Shown here: positions 16,880 through 26,102 of the stretch, one piece after another
Layout of the letters: every line of letters starts with the position of its first letter
Position numbering within the stretch: the stretch's first letter is position 1
NCBI GenBank assembly: GCA_963841415.1
Contig: CAWJCN010000001.1
Span: forward strand, 1 to 64,000
Direction of reading: 5' to 3'
Length of the DNA stretch: 64,000 nt
Source: DASUAS01 sp963841415
GTDB lineage: Bacteria; Actinomycetota; Acidimicrobiia; IMCC26256; DASPTH01
The notes under the pieces: generated by a model
Told to the model about the DNA's origin: nothing
What the model saw: the letters and a program-made list of their open reading frames with translations, nothing else
The model's database searches: none
Translations under genes and position numbers: made by a program

Positions 16880-17685
16880 CCGATCGTCCGATCGGCGTGT
16901 TCGACTCCGGCCTCGGTGGGCTCACCGTGCTGCGGGCGCTCATCGACCTGCTCCCCGACGAGCGGATCGTCTACTTCGGCGACACCGGCCGCTTCCCCTA
17001 CGGACCGAAGCCCCCCGACGAGGTGCTCTCCCACGCGCTCGAGATCACCGACGTGCTGCTCGACCACCACGTGAAGCTGCTCGTGGTCGCGTGCAACAGC
17101 GCGGCCGCGGCCGCGCTCGACACGCTCCGCGAGAAGCTCGACATCCCGGTGATCGGTGTCATCGAGCCTGGCCTGCGTGCCGCGGCCCGGGTCACCCGGA
17201 ACGGCCACATCGGTGTCATCGGCACGGTGGGCACGATCGGATCGGGCGCGTACCAGCGGTTGGCGGACGATCTCGGCGACGAGATCGAGGTCGACCTGAC
17301 GTGCGCCGCCTGCCCCGGCTTCGTGGAGTTCGTCGAGGCCGGCGACGTGGACTCCGACCAGGTGCACGTCCTCGCCGAGCGGCTGCTCGCCCCCGTCCGT
17401 GATGCGACGGTCGACACATTGGTACTGGGATGTACGCATTACCCGCTCCTCGCCCGTACGATCGGCGACGTGATGGGCAGGGGTGTCGTGCTCGTATCCA
17501 GCGCGGACGAGACTGCGTTCGCAGTGCGTGACCTCCTCACCGCTCGCGAGCTGGTGGCGTCGGGGCCACCGAGTGACCCACGGCACGTTTTCCTCACGTC
17601 CGGGCCCGCCGATACTTTCCGGACGCTCGGCGTGCGCTTCCTCGGCCCCGAGGTGGCTTCCGTCGAACCGTGGCACTGGGACTGA
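16876..17685 (+). CDS. murI: Glutamate racemase
   Basis: 269 residues from GTG 16876. The two catalytic cysteines are Cys73 in VVACNSAAA and Cys186 in LGCTHYPLL. The N-terminal IGVFDSGLGGLTVLR carries the conserved Asp10. It converts L- to D-glutamate for peptidoglycan. It overlaps tsaC by GTGA and is followed by an Rv1339-like gene, the same order as in mycobacteria. Confidence 0.96.
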   Translation: MTDRPIGVFDSGLGGLTVLRALIDLLPDERIVYFGDTGRFPYGPKPPDEVLSHALEITDVLLDHHVKLLVVACNSAAAAALDTLREKLDIPVIGVIEPGLRAAARVTRNGHIGVIGTVGTIGSGAYQRLADDLGDEIEVDLTCAACPGFVEFVEAGDVDSDQVHVLAERLLAPVRDATVDTLVLGCTHYPLLARTIGDVMGRGVVLVSSADETAFAVRDLLTARELVASGPPSDPRHVFLTSGPADTFRTLGVRFLGPEVASVEPWHWD

Positions 17686-17702
17686 GTGGTGGGATTGAGC
17701 TC

Positions 17703-18431
17703 GTGGAACTGACGGTGTTGGGGTGTTCGGGCTCGTTCGGCGGGGCGGGCGGAGCCGCGTGCAGCGGCTACCTCCTGCAGTCCAACGGCACGTCGATCTG
17801 GATCGACTGCGGGAACGGGACCTTCGGGCACCTGCAGGAGCACCTCGCGGTCGAGGATCTCTCCGCGGTCATCCTCACGCACGGGCATCCCGATCACTGC
17901 GTCGACATCTACGGCCTCCACGTGTACCTGCGCTACGGCCTCGGCATCCAGGGCCTCCCGGTGTACGCGCCGGAAGGGCTGGAGAAGTTCCTGCTCTCGT
18001 TGGTGTCCGACTGGGGCGGGACGTTCGACTGGCGCGTGGTGGGCGACAACGACACCGATCGGGTCGGCGACGTCGACCTGCGCTTCAGCCGCACCGACCA
18101 CCCGCCGCCCACGTTCGCGGTCGAGGCGACTCACGAGGGCCGGCGCATGATCTACACCGCCGACACCGGTCCCGAGTGGACGGTGGGCGCGTTCGCGCCC
18201 GGCGCCGATCTCGTGCTGTCGGAAGCCACCTACCTCCACGACAACATCCCGGCCCCGATCCACCTCTCGGCCAAGCAGGCCGGGGCAGCGGCGCGGGAGG
18301 CGAACGCCCAGCGCCTGATCCTCACCCACCTGTGGCCGATGATCGACCGGGTGGCGGCGATCGAGGAGGGGTCGGAGGCGTTCGGCGCGGGCGTCAGCCT
18401 GGCCACGCCGGGGCTCGTCAGTACCATCTGA
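17703..18431 (+). CDS. Metallo-beta-lactamase fold phosphodiesterase, Rv1339-like
   Basis: 242 residues from GTG 17703; an ATG at 17670 would overlap murI and add 11 residues. The metal motif THGHPDH is at residues 59-65 (His60, His62, Asp64, His65), followed by a TADTGP strand and LILTHLWP near the C-terminus. Its place between murI and rph is exactly that of M. tuberculosis Rv1339, reported as an atypical class II cAMP phosphodiesterase. Cyclic-nucleotide hydrolysis is therefore a reasonable guess, not proven here. Confidence 0.85.
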   Translation: MELTVLGCSGSFGGAGGAACSGYLLQSNGTSIWIDCGNGTFGHLQEHLAVEDLSAVILTHGHPDHCVDIYGLHVYLRYGLGIQGLPVYAPEGLEKFLLSLVSDWGGTFDWRVVGDNDTDRVGDVDLRFSRTDHPPPTFAVEATHEGRRMIYTADTGPEWTVGAFAPGADLVLSEATYLHDNIPAPIHLSAKQAGAAAREANAQRLILTHLWPMIDRVAAIEEGSEAFGAGVSLATPGLVSTI

Positions 18432-18484
18432 CCCCGGCCGTCTGCGTGGCTCCTGCCGCGCGACCTGACCTCCCGGGAGATCCT

Positions 18485-19228
18485 GTGGGCACCCGACGTG
18501 ACGGGCGCGAGCCCGACGACCTGCGCACGCTGGCGTTCACGCGCGACTTCACCGAGTTCGCCGCCGGCTCGGTGCTCGTCGAGTTCGGCATGACCCGGGT
18601 GCTGTGCACCGCGTCGGTGGAGGAGCGCGTGCCGCCGTGGCTGCGGGGCAAGGGCCGCGGCTGGGTGACGGCTGAGTACTCGATGCTCCCGGGGTCGACG
18701 TCGGAGCGCAACGACCGGGAGGCCGCCAAGGGCAAGCAGTCGGGCCGCACGCAGGAGATCCAGCGCCTCATCGGGCGGTCGCTGCGCGCGGTCACCGACC
18801 TCACGACGCTCGGCGAGGTGCAGATCACGGTGGACTGCGACGTGCTCCAAGCCGACGGCGGCACCCGCACCGCGTCGATCTGCGGGGGATACGTCGCGCT
18901 GCACGATGCCTGCTCGCGCCTTGTCGGCGCCGGCTCGCTGGGCACGCACCCGCTCACCGACCAGTGCGCGGCGATCTCGGTCGGGATCGTCGACGCGCTC
19001 CCGTACCTCGACCTCGACTACTCCGAGGACGTGCGGGCCGAGGTCGACATGAACGTCGTGATGACCGGAGAGGGACGGTTCGTGGAGGTGCAAGGCACCG
19101 CCGAGGGCGCGGCGTTCTCACGCGGCGAGCTCGACGACCTGCTCGCGCTGGCCGAGGCCGGGATCACGCGCATCTTCGCCCTGCAGCGCGAGGTGCTGTC
19201 CGAGGCGCCCGCGCCCCGCCGCTCGTGA
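18485..19228 (+). CDS. rph: Ribonuclease PH
   Basis: 247 residues from GTG 18485. The sequence carries the RNase PH phosphorolytic core: SVLVEFGMTRVLCTASVEE, GWVTAEYSMLPGSTSERNDR and QIRLIGRSLRAV-like RQ-EI-RLIGRSLR, then DCDVLQADGGTRTASICGG. It trims tRNA 3' ends using phosphate. A longer frame starting at 17723 is antisense-free shadow coding of the MBL gene in another frame. It is followed by rdgB after seven bases. Confidence 0.95.
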   Translation: MGTRRDGREPDDLRTLAFTRDFTEFAAGSVLVEFGMTRVLCTASVEERVPPWLRGKGRGWVTAEYSMLPGSTSERNDREAAKGKQSGRTQEIQRLIGRSLRAVTDLTTLGEVQITVDCDVLQADGGTRTASICGGYVALHDACSRLVGAGSLGTHPLTDQCAAISVGIVDALPYLDLDYSEDVRAEVDMNVVMTGEGRFVEVQGTAEGAAFSRGELDDLLALAEAGITRIFALQREVLSEAPAPRRS

Positions 19229-19235
19229 ACTGCCG

Positions 19236-19859
19236 GTGAAGCTGGTACTGGCCACTGCCAACCCCGACAAGGCGGCCGAGATCCGGGCCGTGCTGCTCGA
19301 CGCCGGCCTCGCGGTCGAGCTGGTGCCGCGTCCCGACGACGTGGCCGAGGTCGAGGAGGACGGCGACACGCTCGAGGACAACGCGCGGCTCAAGGCGGTC
19401 GCGTTGTGCGCGGCCACCGGGCTGCCCGCCGTCGCCGACGACACGGGCCTCTCGGTCGACGCGCTCGGTGGTGCCCCCGGGGTGTGGTCGGCGCGCTACG
19501 CCGGCGACGACGCGACCTACGCCGACAACGTCGAGAAGCTCCTCCGCGAGCTGGCCGGGGTGCACCCGCCGGACCGCACCGCCCGGTTCAGCACCGTGGC
19601 TCTGGCCCGGTGGCCCGACGGTCGCGAGGTGGCCGCGATGGGCGAGGTCGAGGGTGTCATCGCCGACGGGGCGCGGGGTGCGGGCGGTTTCGGCTACGAC
19701 CCCGTCTTCGTCCCGGTCGACGGCGACGGGCGCACGTTCGCCGAGATGACGGCGGCCGAGAAGCACCAGGTGTCGCACCGGGGCCGCGCGTTCCGTACCC
19801 TGGCCGACGGGCTCAAGATCGTCCAGGAGTTGGAAGACGTCGACGCACGGGAGCAGTAG
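19236..19859 (+). CDS. rdgB: XTP/dITP pyrophosphatase (RdgB/HAM1)
   Basis: 207 residues from GTG 19236, normal for the family. LVLATANPDKAAEI at the N-terminus binds the substrate phosphates. ADDTGLSVDALGGAPGVWSA (67-86) carries the catalytic acidic pair. GGFGYDPVF and AEKHQVSHRGRA complete the signature. It removes non-canonical purine nucleoside triphosphates. It ends the housekeeping block shared with mycobacteria. Directly after its stop lies the 119-bp tandem repeat. Confidence 0.95.
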   Translation: MKLVLATANPDKAAEIRAVLLDAGLAVELVPRPDDVAEVEEDGDTLEDNARLKAVALCAATGLPAVADDTGLSVDALGGAPGVWSARYAGDDATYADNVEKLLRELAGVHPPDRTARFSTVALARWPDGREVAAMGEVEGVIADGARGAGGFGYDPVFVPVDGDGRTFAEMTAAEKHQVSHRGRAFRTLADGLKIVQELEDVDAREQ

Positions 19860-20097
19860 TGGAGATGCAGTGGAGGCGTGGCCGGAGCGAGTCGAGCGCC
19901 CGCGGGCCGGGTAGCCCGGCCCGCAGCGAGCGAGCCATCGTGATGGCCGGGGCGCCGCAACGGAATCGACCATTCTGATGGAGATGCAGTGGAGGCGTGG
20001 CCGGAGCGAGTCGAGCGCCCGCGGGCCGGGTAGCCCGGCCCGCAGCGAGCGAGCCATCGTGATGGCCGGGGCGCCGCAACGGAATCGACGATTCTGA
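19860..20097 (+). repeat. Two tandem copies of a 119-bp intergenic palindromic repeat
   Basis: Copies at 19860-19978 and 19979-20097 differ at one base (C versus G near the end of each). Each has GAGATGCAGTGGAGGCGTGG at the left, a strong hairpin GCGGGCCGGG-TAG-CCCGGCCCGC (first at 19902-19924), GCAGCGAGCGAGCCATCGTG, and GCAACGGAATCGAC at the right. The last copy ends at the ATG of the next gene. It shares the hairpin core and flanks with the 89-bp family at 8472. Confidence 0.95.
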
Positions 20098-20654
20098 TGG
20101 CGGTCATCGACATCGCCGGGTTCGTGGCGGACCTCAAGGACCACGCCGTCGAACACGGCTTCCACGTCCACGACGAGCGGCACTTCGTGGAGAGCTACTC
20201 GTTGCGGCAGAACTGGGAGGTGGACCTGCACCCCGAAGAGGGGTGCGAGGGCCCCGTCGACCTGTACCTGTCGCTCGAGATCGACCCGCGCGTGCTGCTC
20301 GGCTTCGAGGACGCGGTGATCGAGCGGGCCGACGTGGAGGACCCGCCCGACGAGTTCCACTTCCCGCTCAACTTCACGTGGGCACTGCCGCCGCTCCCGC
20401 ACGGTCCCGACCTCCTGCTGCTGGCCACCGACCTCGCCGGCCGCGGTGGGCCCGATCTCCCGTTGGAGGTGTCCGCCATCGACTCCATCCCCGCGGCGAC
20501 CGACGGCCCGGAGCGCTCGTTGCGGATCGTCGCCCACCAGTCGGTGTCGCTGCTGCACATCCGCGACGGCGACGCGGTGTCGTGCGAGGTGCTCGACCGG
20601 TGCCTCGACGTGAGCCGCTACCTGCTCGAGTGCGCGGGCGACTGGCTCGGCTGA
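20097..20654 (+). CDS. Conserved protein of unknown function
   Basis: 185 residues from ATG 20097, whose A is the final base of the repeat. I recognise no named domain. The sequence is acidic with alternating beta-like stretches (NWEVDLHPEE, VDLYLSLEIDPRVLLGFED, HFPLNFTWALPPLPHGP). There is no signal peptide or membrane helix. Codon use resembles the neighbours, so it is a real gene. A position after rdgB gives no clear functional hint. Confidence 0.65.
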   Translation: MAVIDIAGFVADLKDHAVEHGFHVHDERHFVESYSLRQNWEVDLHPEEGCEGPVDLYLSLEIDPRVLLGFEDAVIERADVEDPPDEFHFPLNFTWALPPLPHGPDLLLLATDLAGRGGPDLPLEVSAIDSIPAATDGPERSLRIVAHQSVSLLHIRDGDAVSCEVLDRCLDVSRYLLECAGDWLG

Positions 20655-20730
20655 GCGGCCCGGCACCGAAGGCGCCCAGAGCGAGAAGGATGAGCCTCGT
20701 CGACCGAAGAGAATTGGCAGACTGATCACC

Positions 20731-21060
20731 ATGCCGATGCGCACCGACTGCAAGAACTACGAGAGCCGCACCTACCCCAACGGCGAAGTGGTGCGGAAGT
20801 GCCGCGTCGACCTCGCGCCGGAGGCGCCGTGGCGTTGCCCCGCCGACTGCGTGGGCTACGAGCGGCGCATGTTCGACGCCGGATGGCAGGTCGGCTCCCT
20901 GAGCGAGGGCTACGGCCGGCCCGAGCCGGAGCCCGACGCGCAGGACGTCGCCGCGCTGCTCGACGCCGCCGAGGACATCGTGAACTCCGCCGCGCCCGAG
21001 ATCATCAGCGAGTTCAAGAAGCCGAAGCGGCGCTTCGGCAAGCGCAAGAGGCGGAAGTAG
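20731..21060 (+). CDS. Small four-cysteine protein with basic tail
   Basis: 109 residues from ATG 20731. Four cysteines (Cys7, Cys24, Cys36, Cys40) surround YPNGEVVRKCRVDLAPEAPW, a likely metal- or disulfide-held knot. The end is strongly basic (FKKPKRRFGKRKRRK), which suggests nucleic-acid or ribosome contact. No named family recognised. It stands alone downstream of the 20097 gene and converges with the LLM gene on the other strand. Confidence 0.6.
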   Translation: MPMRTDCKNYESRTYPNGEVVRKCRVDLAPEAPWRCPADCVGYERRMFDAGWQVGSLSEGYGRPEPEPDAQDVAALLDAAEDIVNSAAPEIISEFKKPKRRFGKRKRRK

Positions 21061-21066
21061 CCCGAG

Positions 21067-21932
21067 TCAGGCGGGCAACCCGGTCCGAGCCCGGTCGAGA
21101 CGGTGCAGCATCTGAGCGTCGTCGCCGTCGAACACGTGGTACAGCACTCGCTCGACACCGAGGTCGTCGGCGACGCCGACCACCTCGGCGAGCTCGGGGG
21201 CGCCGGGCAGGGGATTGTGGATCAGCGTGACGCACGGTCCTGGCTGGCCGCGGCCGGCGTCGTCCCACGCCCGGCGAAGCTCCGCCAGGTCGGCGCGGAG
21301 CCGGTTGCGATCGATGGTCTCTCCCATGGTGATCCAGCCGTCGGCCCACCGGGCGATCCGGTCGAAGTTGCGCCGCGGGCCGGGCCACCGAGGAGGACGG
21401 GCGGGCCGGGCTGCTGCACCGGCTTCGGCCACATGCGACTGGGTGCCAAGGTCACGAATCGACCGTCGAAGGATGCGATCTCGCGGGTCCACAACTCCCG
21501 CATGACCAGCACCCATTCCTCGACGATCGCGGCGCGGTGTTCAGGCGGGCGACCGTGGTCGGCGAACTCCTCCCGGTTCCAACCCCAACCGACCCCGAGG
21601 ACGAATCGGCCGCCGCTCAGGGTGTCGAGGGTCGCGACCGCGTGCGCGAGCTGGATGGGGTCGTGCTCGCCCACCAACGACACCCCGGTTCCGATCTCGA
21701 GTGACGTCGTCGCGGCCACGAACGACAGCGCGACGTACGGGTCCCAGAATCGGGCGTAGCGTTCCGGCACGCCGCCGCCCGCTGGGAAGTGGCTGGTCGG
21801 GTGATCGACCGGTAGGTGGGTGTGCTCGTTGAGGAACAGGCCGGAGAGCTCGCGTGCCTCGACCGCCCGGGCGAAGTCGAGCACCCTCATGGTCTGGTCG
21901 GTGAGGTCGGCGAAGACGCCGACGCTCGTCAT
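21067..21932 (-). pseudogene. LLM class oxidoreductase, frameshifted
   Basis: Starts at ATG 21932, overlapping the stop of the upstream amidohydrolase as ATGA. The first frame reads as a normal F420/FMN luciferase-like enzyme through LSGGRFVLGVGWGWNREEF and PPVLLGGPA. The protein then continues in a second frame from RRNFDRIARWADGWITM to the stop at 21067. One base is missing in the GC run at about 21371-21386. Joined, it would be about 288 residues, a normal length. Either a recent pseudogene or a sequencing error. Confidence 0.8.
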
Positions 21933-23620
21933 CGGGCGGCGGACCCCGTGATCAGCCGCCCCGGGCGGGCGCCGGTCAGCGCGCCGCGCTCCTGGGTCAC
22001 CTCGCCACCGGTGACGGTGTAGCGATAGCCGCCACCGGGCCGACGGAACCGGGGGCCGCGGCCGGGGAGGTCGGTCACGAACTCCTCGGTGTCCCAGTGG
22101 AGCTCGTCGAGGGCGAAGACGGCGAGGTCGGCGCGCATGCCCGGTGCGAGCACGCCGACGTCGGCGAACCCGAAGGTCGCCGCCTGGCGGCCGGTGAGCT
22201 GCCAGACCGCGTCCTCCAGTGTGAAGTCGCCGCGCTCGCGCACGTGGCGGGCGAGCAGCAGGGTCGTGTCGCCGGTCGCGCACATCATCTGCAGGTGCGC
22301 GCCCGCGTCGCTGTTCGAGATGATCGCCGCCGGGTGGCGCAGCATGGCGGCGACACCCTCGACGTCGGCGTTGGTCACGTCGACGCCGACCACGCCGGGC
22401 TCGAGGTCGTTCTCGAGCACCCAATCGGCAAGGACGTCCGACGGGTGCCCGCCGCGGGCGGCGACGAGGTCGGCGAGCGATCGCCCGACCCACCCTTCGA
22501 GCTCGGGGTCGCGGACTTCGACGAGGCGGACGCGTTCGGGGTACCGGTGCGGGAACATCGTGCGCCGCGTGGCGTCCCACTCCGAACGCGCGCGAGCTCG
22601 CCACTCGTCGTCGGTCAGCAAGGCGCGCTTCGCGGCGGCGTCGCTCTGCACGACGACGTGCCAGGTCGTGGCGAGGCCGTAGAACGACATCCCGCCGTAC
22701 CAGTTCACCCGCACGTCGACGCCGCGTGGCGAGACCTGGGGGTAGAGCTGGACCCCGGCCGCCTGGAGCTCCGACACGTGGTCGAGGATCTCGAGGATCC
22801 GCGCGGGGCGCTCGTTGTCACAGAAGATCCCGTTGAACGTCGACACCAGACCGCGCGGTCCGGTCAACCGGGCGACCCGTTCGACGTCGTCGCGCCAGGC
22901 GCTCGTCTTGACGTCGGGGATGAACTCGAGGAACGCGCGCCGGGCGACGAGCACGTCGAGGAGCTCGGCAAGCTCATCGTCGTCCGCGAGCGCGCTCGGC
23001 GTCGGGCGCTTGTGCGCGTCCTCGTCGAACCACGACGTCGAGAGTCCGAGCGCGCCGGCGGCGAGTGCATCGTCGAGCAGTGCGGCCATCGCGTGCCGTT
23101 CGTCGGACGTCGCGGCACGGATCCAAGCATCCTCGCCCATCACGAACATTCTCAACGGTGTGTGCCCGACCTGCGCGCCGACGTTCACGGTGCAATGCAG
23201 GGCCCGGAGGGCGTCGAGGTATTCCGGGAAGGTCGTCCAGCTCCACGGCACCGACTCGGCGAACACCGAGTGCGGCATGTCCTCCACGTAGGCGAACACC
23301 GCGCTCAGCTCGGCGCGCTGCTGCTCATGGAGCGGGGCAAGCGAGAGCGAGCAGTTGCCGATCAGCACCGTGGTCACCCCGTGCTGGGGCATCGGATCGC
23401 ACGTGGGGTCCCAGAAGAGCGTCGGGTCGAAGTGCGTGTGCGAGTCGATGAACCCGGGAGTGACGGACGCGCCGCCCGCATCGAGCTCGACCTCGCCGTC
23501 GTGCGTGAGGTCGGGACCGATCTCACGCACCACCCCCTCGGCGACCCGGACGTCGGCCCGGCGTGCCGGCGCACCGGTGCCGTCGATGACGTCCCCGCCG
23601 CGCACGAGGAGCCCGGTCAC
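21929..23620 (-). CDS. N-acyl-D-amino-acid deacylase-type amidohydrolase (amidohydrolase 3)
   Basis: 563 residues from GTG 23620; frames reaching 23755 only read into the divergent gap. The metal site begins with GFIDSHTHFDP (about residues 56-66, HxH). SDAGAHLQM (about 430) carries the late Asp, and a C-terminal return to the small beta-domain follows (FALDELHW, GEVTQERG). This is the D-aminoacylase/dihydroorotase-like branch and cleaves N-acyl or cyclic amide bonds. It is co-translated with the frameshifted LLM gene. Confidence 0.88.
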   Translation of the reverse strand: MTGLLVRGGDVIDGTGAPARRADVRVAEGVVREIGPDLTHDGEVELDAGGASVTPGFIDSHTHFDPTLFWDPTCDPMPQHGVTTVLIGNCSLSLAPLHEQQRAELSAVFAYVEDMPHSVFAESVPWSWTTFPEYLDALRALHCTVNVGAQVGHTPLRMFVMGEDAWIRAATSDERHAMAALLDDALAAGALGLSTSWFDEDAHKRPTPSALADDDELAELLDVLVARRAFLEFIPDVKTSAWRDDVERVARLTGPRGLVSTFNGIFCDNERPARILEILDHVSELQAAGVQLYPQVSPRGVDVRVNWYGGMSFYGLATTWHVVVQSDAAAKRALLTDDEWRARARSEWDATRRTMFPHRYPERVRLVEVRDPELEGWVGRSLADLVAARGGHPSDVLADWVLENDLEPGVVGVDVTNADVEGVAAMLRHPAAIISNSDAGAHLQMMCATGDTTLLLARHVRERGDFTLEDAVWQLTGRQAATFGFADVGVLAPGMRADLAVFALDELHWDTEEFVTDLPGRGPRFRRPGGGYRYTVTGGEVTQERGALTGARPGRLITGSAAR

Positions 23621-23717
23621 GTGCGCGTCCAGCTGCCGACCATGGGTGCCAGTTCTATCGTCGTCGACGCGCGGACGCGCTGCCGCGACCAAGTGCGACC
23701 GACACGAGGTGCTGGCC

Positions 23718-24908
23718 ATGGACGACGTGACGACGATGATCTTCGACTGCGACACCCACTGCTACGAGACGCGCGACGCGTTCACGCGGTACATGCCCGT
23801 GGAGCTCGTCGACCGCTCGATCTTCCCGGTCCGGTTGCCTGACGGGTCGGAGACGATCCTGGCCGACCGGCGGGTCGCGGTGTTCAACAGCGAGCAGGGC
23901 CTCGGCTTCGATCACGTCTACCGACCCGGTTCGCTGAAGGAGATGCTCCGGCAGATGGCGTCGGGCAACCCCGACGAGGCGTACGAGCCGATCCCGATGC
24001 AGCCTGAGTTCCTCGAACGTGATGCGCGGCTCTCGTTGCTCGCGCAACAGGGCGTGGCTGGTTGCGTGCTCTTCCCCTCCGCCATGGCGCTGTCGGTCGA
24101 GCGCTACGTCGACGACACGAGCGTGGCGTACGCCAACATCCACTCGTTCAACCGCTGGTACGACGAGACGTGGGACTTCGACGGAGGACGGGTCCTGCCC
24201 ACCGCCTTGTTGTCGTTCCGCGACCTCGATGCATCGGTCGCGGAACTGGAGCACGTGCTGGGCCTCGGCGCGCGTGTCGTGCTGCTTCCCATCGGGCCTG
24301 CACACGGCAGATCTCCCGGCGATCCCTACTTCGATCCCATCTGGTCGCGCATCGAGGAAGCAGGGGCAGTCGTCGCCTTCCACATCATGGAGCACTGGCA
24401 CAACCGCCACATCGCCCCGGCGTGGGGGCTCGATCCCAACCCGCCCTCGTGGCACATGTCGGCGTGGCAGTGGCAGAACACCTACGGCGAGCGCCCGATC
24501 GAAGACACGCTCTCGGCGTTGATCTTCGACAACCTCTTCGGCCGGTTCCCCTCGCTGAAGGTGCTCGCGGCGGAGTTCGGCGCGTCGTGGGTGCCGCACT
24601 TCGTCGAGCACATGGACAAGAGTCGGGGGATGGGGCGCAACGGCCCGTGGATCGGGGGTCCGCTCACCCGGCGCCCGAGTGAGGTCTTTCGTGAGCACGT
24701 GCGGGTCGTGCCGTATCCGGAGGACGACGTCGTGAAGATCGTCACCGACCTCGGCCATGCCGACTCGGTCGTCATGGGTTCCGACTTCCCGCACGCCGAG
24801 GGTCTCGCCCGGCCGGCCGACTTCGCCGCGTTGCTCACACCCCTCGGCGCCGAGGATCAGCAGAAGATCATGCACGGCAACGCCGAGGCCCTGCTCGGCG
24901 CGCGCTGA
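23718..24908 (+). CDS. Amidohydrolase-2 family metal-dependent hydrolase
   Basis: 396 residues from ATG 23718, preceded by GAGGTG. Metal-site elements are FDCDTH (about residues 9-14, D-x-H), VAFHIMEHW mid-protein, and VVMGSDFPHAEG near the C-terminus. The family includes ACMSD-type decarboxylases and C-C hydrolases. It is divergent from the deacylase (97-bp gap) and is followed 12 bp later by an acyl-CoA dehydrogenase, so the pair is probably one transcript. Confidence 0.87.
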   Translation: MDDVTTMIFDCDTHCYETRDAFTRYMPVELVDRSIFPVRLPDGSETILADRRVAVFNSEQGLGFDHVYRPGSLKEMLRQMASGNPDEAYEPIPMQPEFLERDARLSLLAQQGVAGCVLFPSAMALSVERYVDDTSVAYANIHSFNRWYDETWDFDGGRVLPTALLSFRDLDASVAELEHVLGLGARVVLLPIGPAHGRSPGDPYFDPIWSRIEEAGAVVAFHIMEHWHNRHIAPAWGLDPNPPSWHMSAWQWQNTYGERPIEDTLSALIFDNLFGRFPSLKVLAAEFGASWVPHFVEHMDKSRGMGRNGPWIGGPLTRRPSEVFREHVRVVPYPEDDVVKIVTDLGHADSVVMGSDFPHAEGLARPADFAALLTPLGAEDQQKIMHGNAEALLGAR

Positions 24909-24920
24909 CCTGCTGCTCGG

Positions 24921-26102
24921 GTGGACCTCCGGTACCCGCCCGAGGCGGAGGCGTTCCGCCTCGAGGTTCGGGAGTTCGTGTCGGCCCGTCGATCCGATGC
25001 CGACGACGTCGACCGCTGGCGCGCACTGCTGTACGAGCGTGGGCTCCTGGGCCTCACGTGGCCGCGCGAGTACGGCGGGGGCGGTCGCTCGCGGGTCGAT
25101 CAGGTCGTGCTCGCGGAAGAGCTCGCGCGCGCCGGCGTACCGACCGGCTCGCCGTACGACAACTTCGGCATCAAGATGGTGGGCAACACGCTGCTCCGCT
25201 GGGGAACGGACGCGCAGCGCACCGAGCACCTGCCCCGCATCTTGCGCGGCGACGAGCGCTGGTGCCAGGGATACTCGGAGCCCAACGCCGGATCCGACCT
25301 CGCCGCGCTCACGACGCGAGCTGCGCTCGACGGCGACGAGTGGGTCATCGAGGGACAGAAGATCTGGACGTCGTTGGCGCTCGGGGCGTCGTGGATCTTC
25401 CTGCTCGCCCGCACCGATCCCGACGCGCTCGGGCACCACGGGATCTCGTTCCTGCTGTGCCCGATGGATCAGCCCGGCATCGAAGTGCGGCCGATCGAGA
25501 TGCTGAACCACGAGCGGGAGTTCTGCGAGGTCTTCTTCGACGGCGCCCGCACCGCCGCGCACAACGTCGTGGGTGAGGTCGGTGACGGCTGGGCCGTCGC
25601 GATGACCCTTCTCGCGCACGAGCGAGGCGAGGAAGCCGCGACGAACCCCATCCTGTTCCGGGCCGAGTTCGACCGCCTGGTCGCGCTGGCGCGCGAGTAC
25701 GGCCGTCTCGACGATCCGGTCGTGCGCGACCGCCTCGCGTGGTGCTTCACGAGGGTCGAGACGATGAAGACGCTCGGGTACCGGATCCTGACGCAGTACC
25801 TGCGCGACGGCGAGCTCGGTGCCGCCGCGTCGATCAGCAAGCTCTACTGGAGCGAGTACCACCAGGCGGTCGCCGACCTCGCGATGCAGATCATGGGTCC
25901 GCACGGCCTCGTGCCGTCGGGTCGCCGCCCGTCGCGCAACGTGCGCACCGACACTCCCGGAGCGCCGAACTCCACCGCGTCGTGGACGAACGTGTTCCTG
26001 CTCAACGCCCGCGCGGGCACCGTGTACGCGGGGAGCTCGGAGATCCAGCGCAACATCCTCGGCGAGACGGTGCTCGGCCTTCCGAGGGGGCCGCGGGTCT
26101 AG
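24921..26102 (+). CDS. Acyl-CoA dehydrogenase
   Basis: 393 residues from GTG 24921. FAD-fold signatures are WCQGYSEPNAGSDLAAL (about 111-127), VIEGQKIWTS and the C-terminal YAGSSEIQRNILGETVLG. It removes two hydrogens alpha-beta of a CoA ester, passing electrons to ETF. Actinobacterial relatives of this length often work as heteromers on branched or ring substrates. The stop TAG overlaps the stop TAG of the convergent hydrolase (CTAG, 26099-26102). Confidence 0.93.
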   Translation: MDLRYPPEAEAFRLEVREFVSARRSDADDVDRWRALLYERGLLGLTWPREYGGGGRSRVDQVVLAEELARAGVPTGSPYDNFGIKMVGNTLLRWGTDAQRTEHLPRILRGDERWCQGYSEPNAGSDLAALTTRAALDGDEWVIEGQKIWTSLALGASWIFLLARTDPDALGHHGISFLLCPMDQPGIEVRPIEMLNHEREFCEVFFDGARTAAHNVVGEVGDGWAVAMTLLAHERGEEAATNPILFRAEFDRLVALAREYGRLDDPVVRDRLAWCFTRVETMKTLGYRILTQYLRDGELGAAASISKLYWSEYHQAVADLAMQIMGPHGLVPSGRRPSRNVRTDTPGAPNSTASWTNVFLLNARAGTVYAGSSEIQRNILGETVLGLPRGPRV

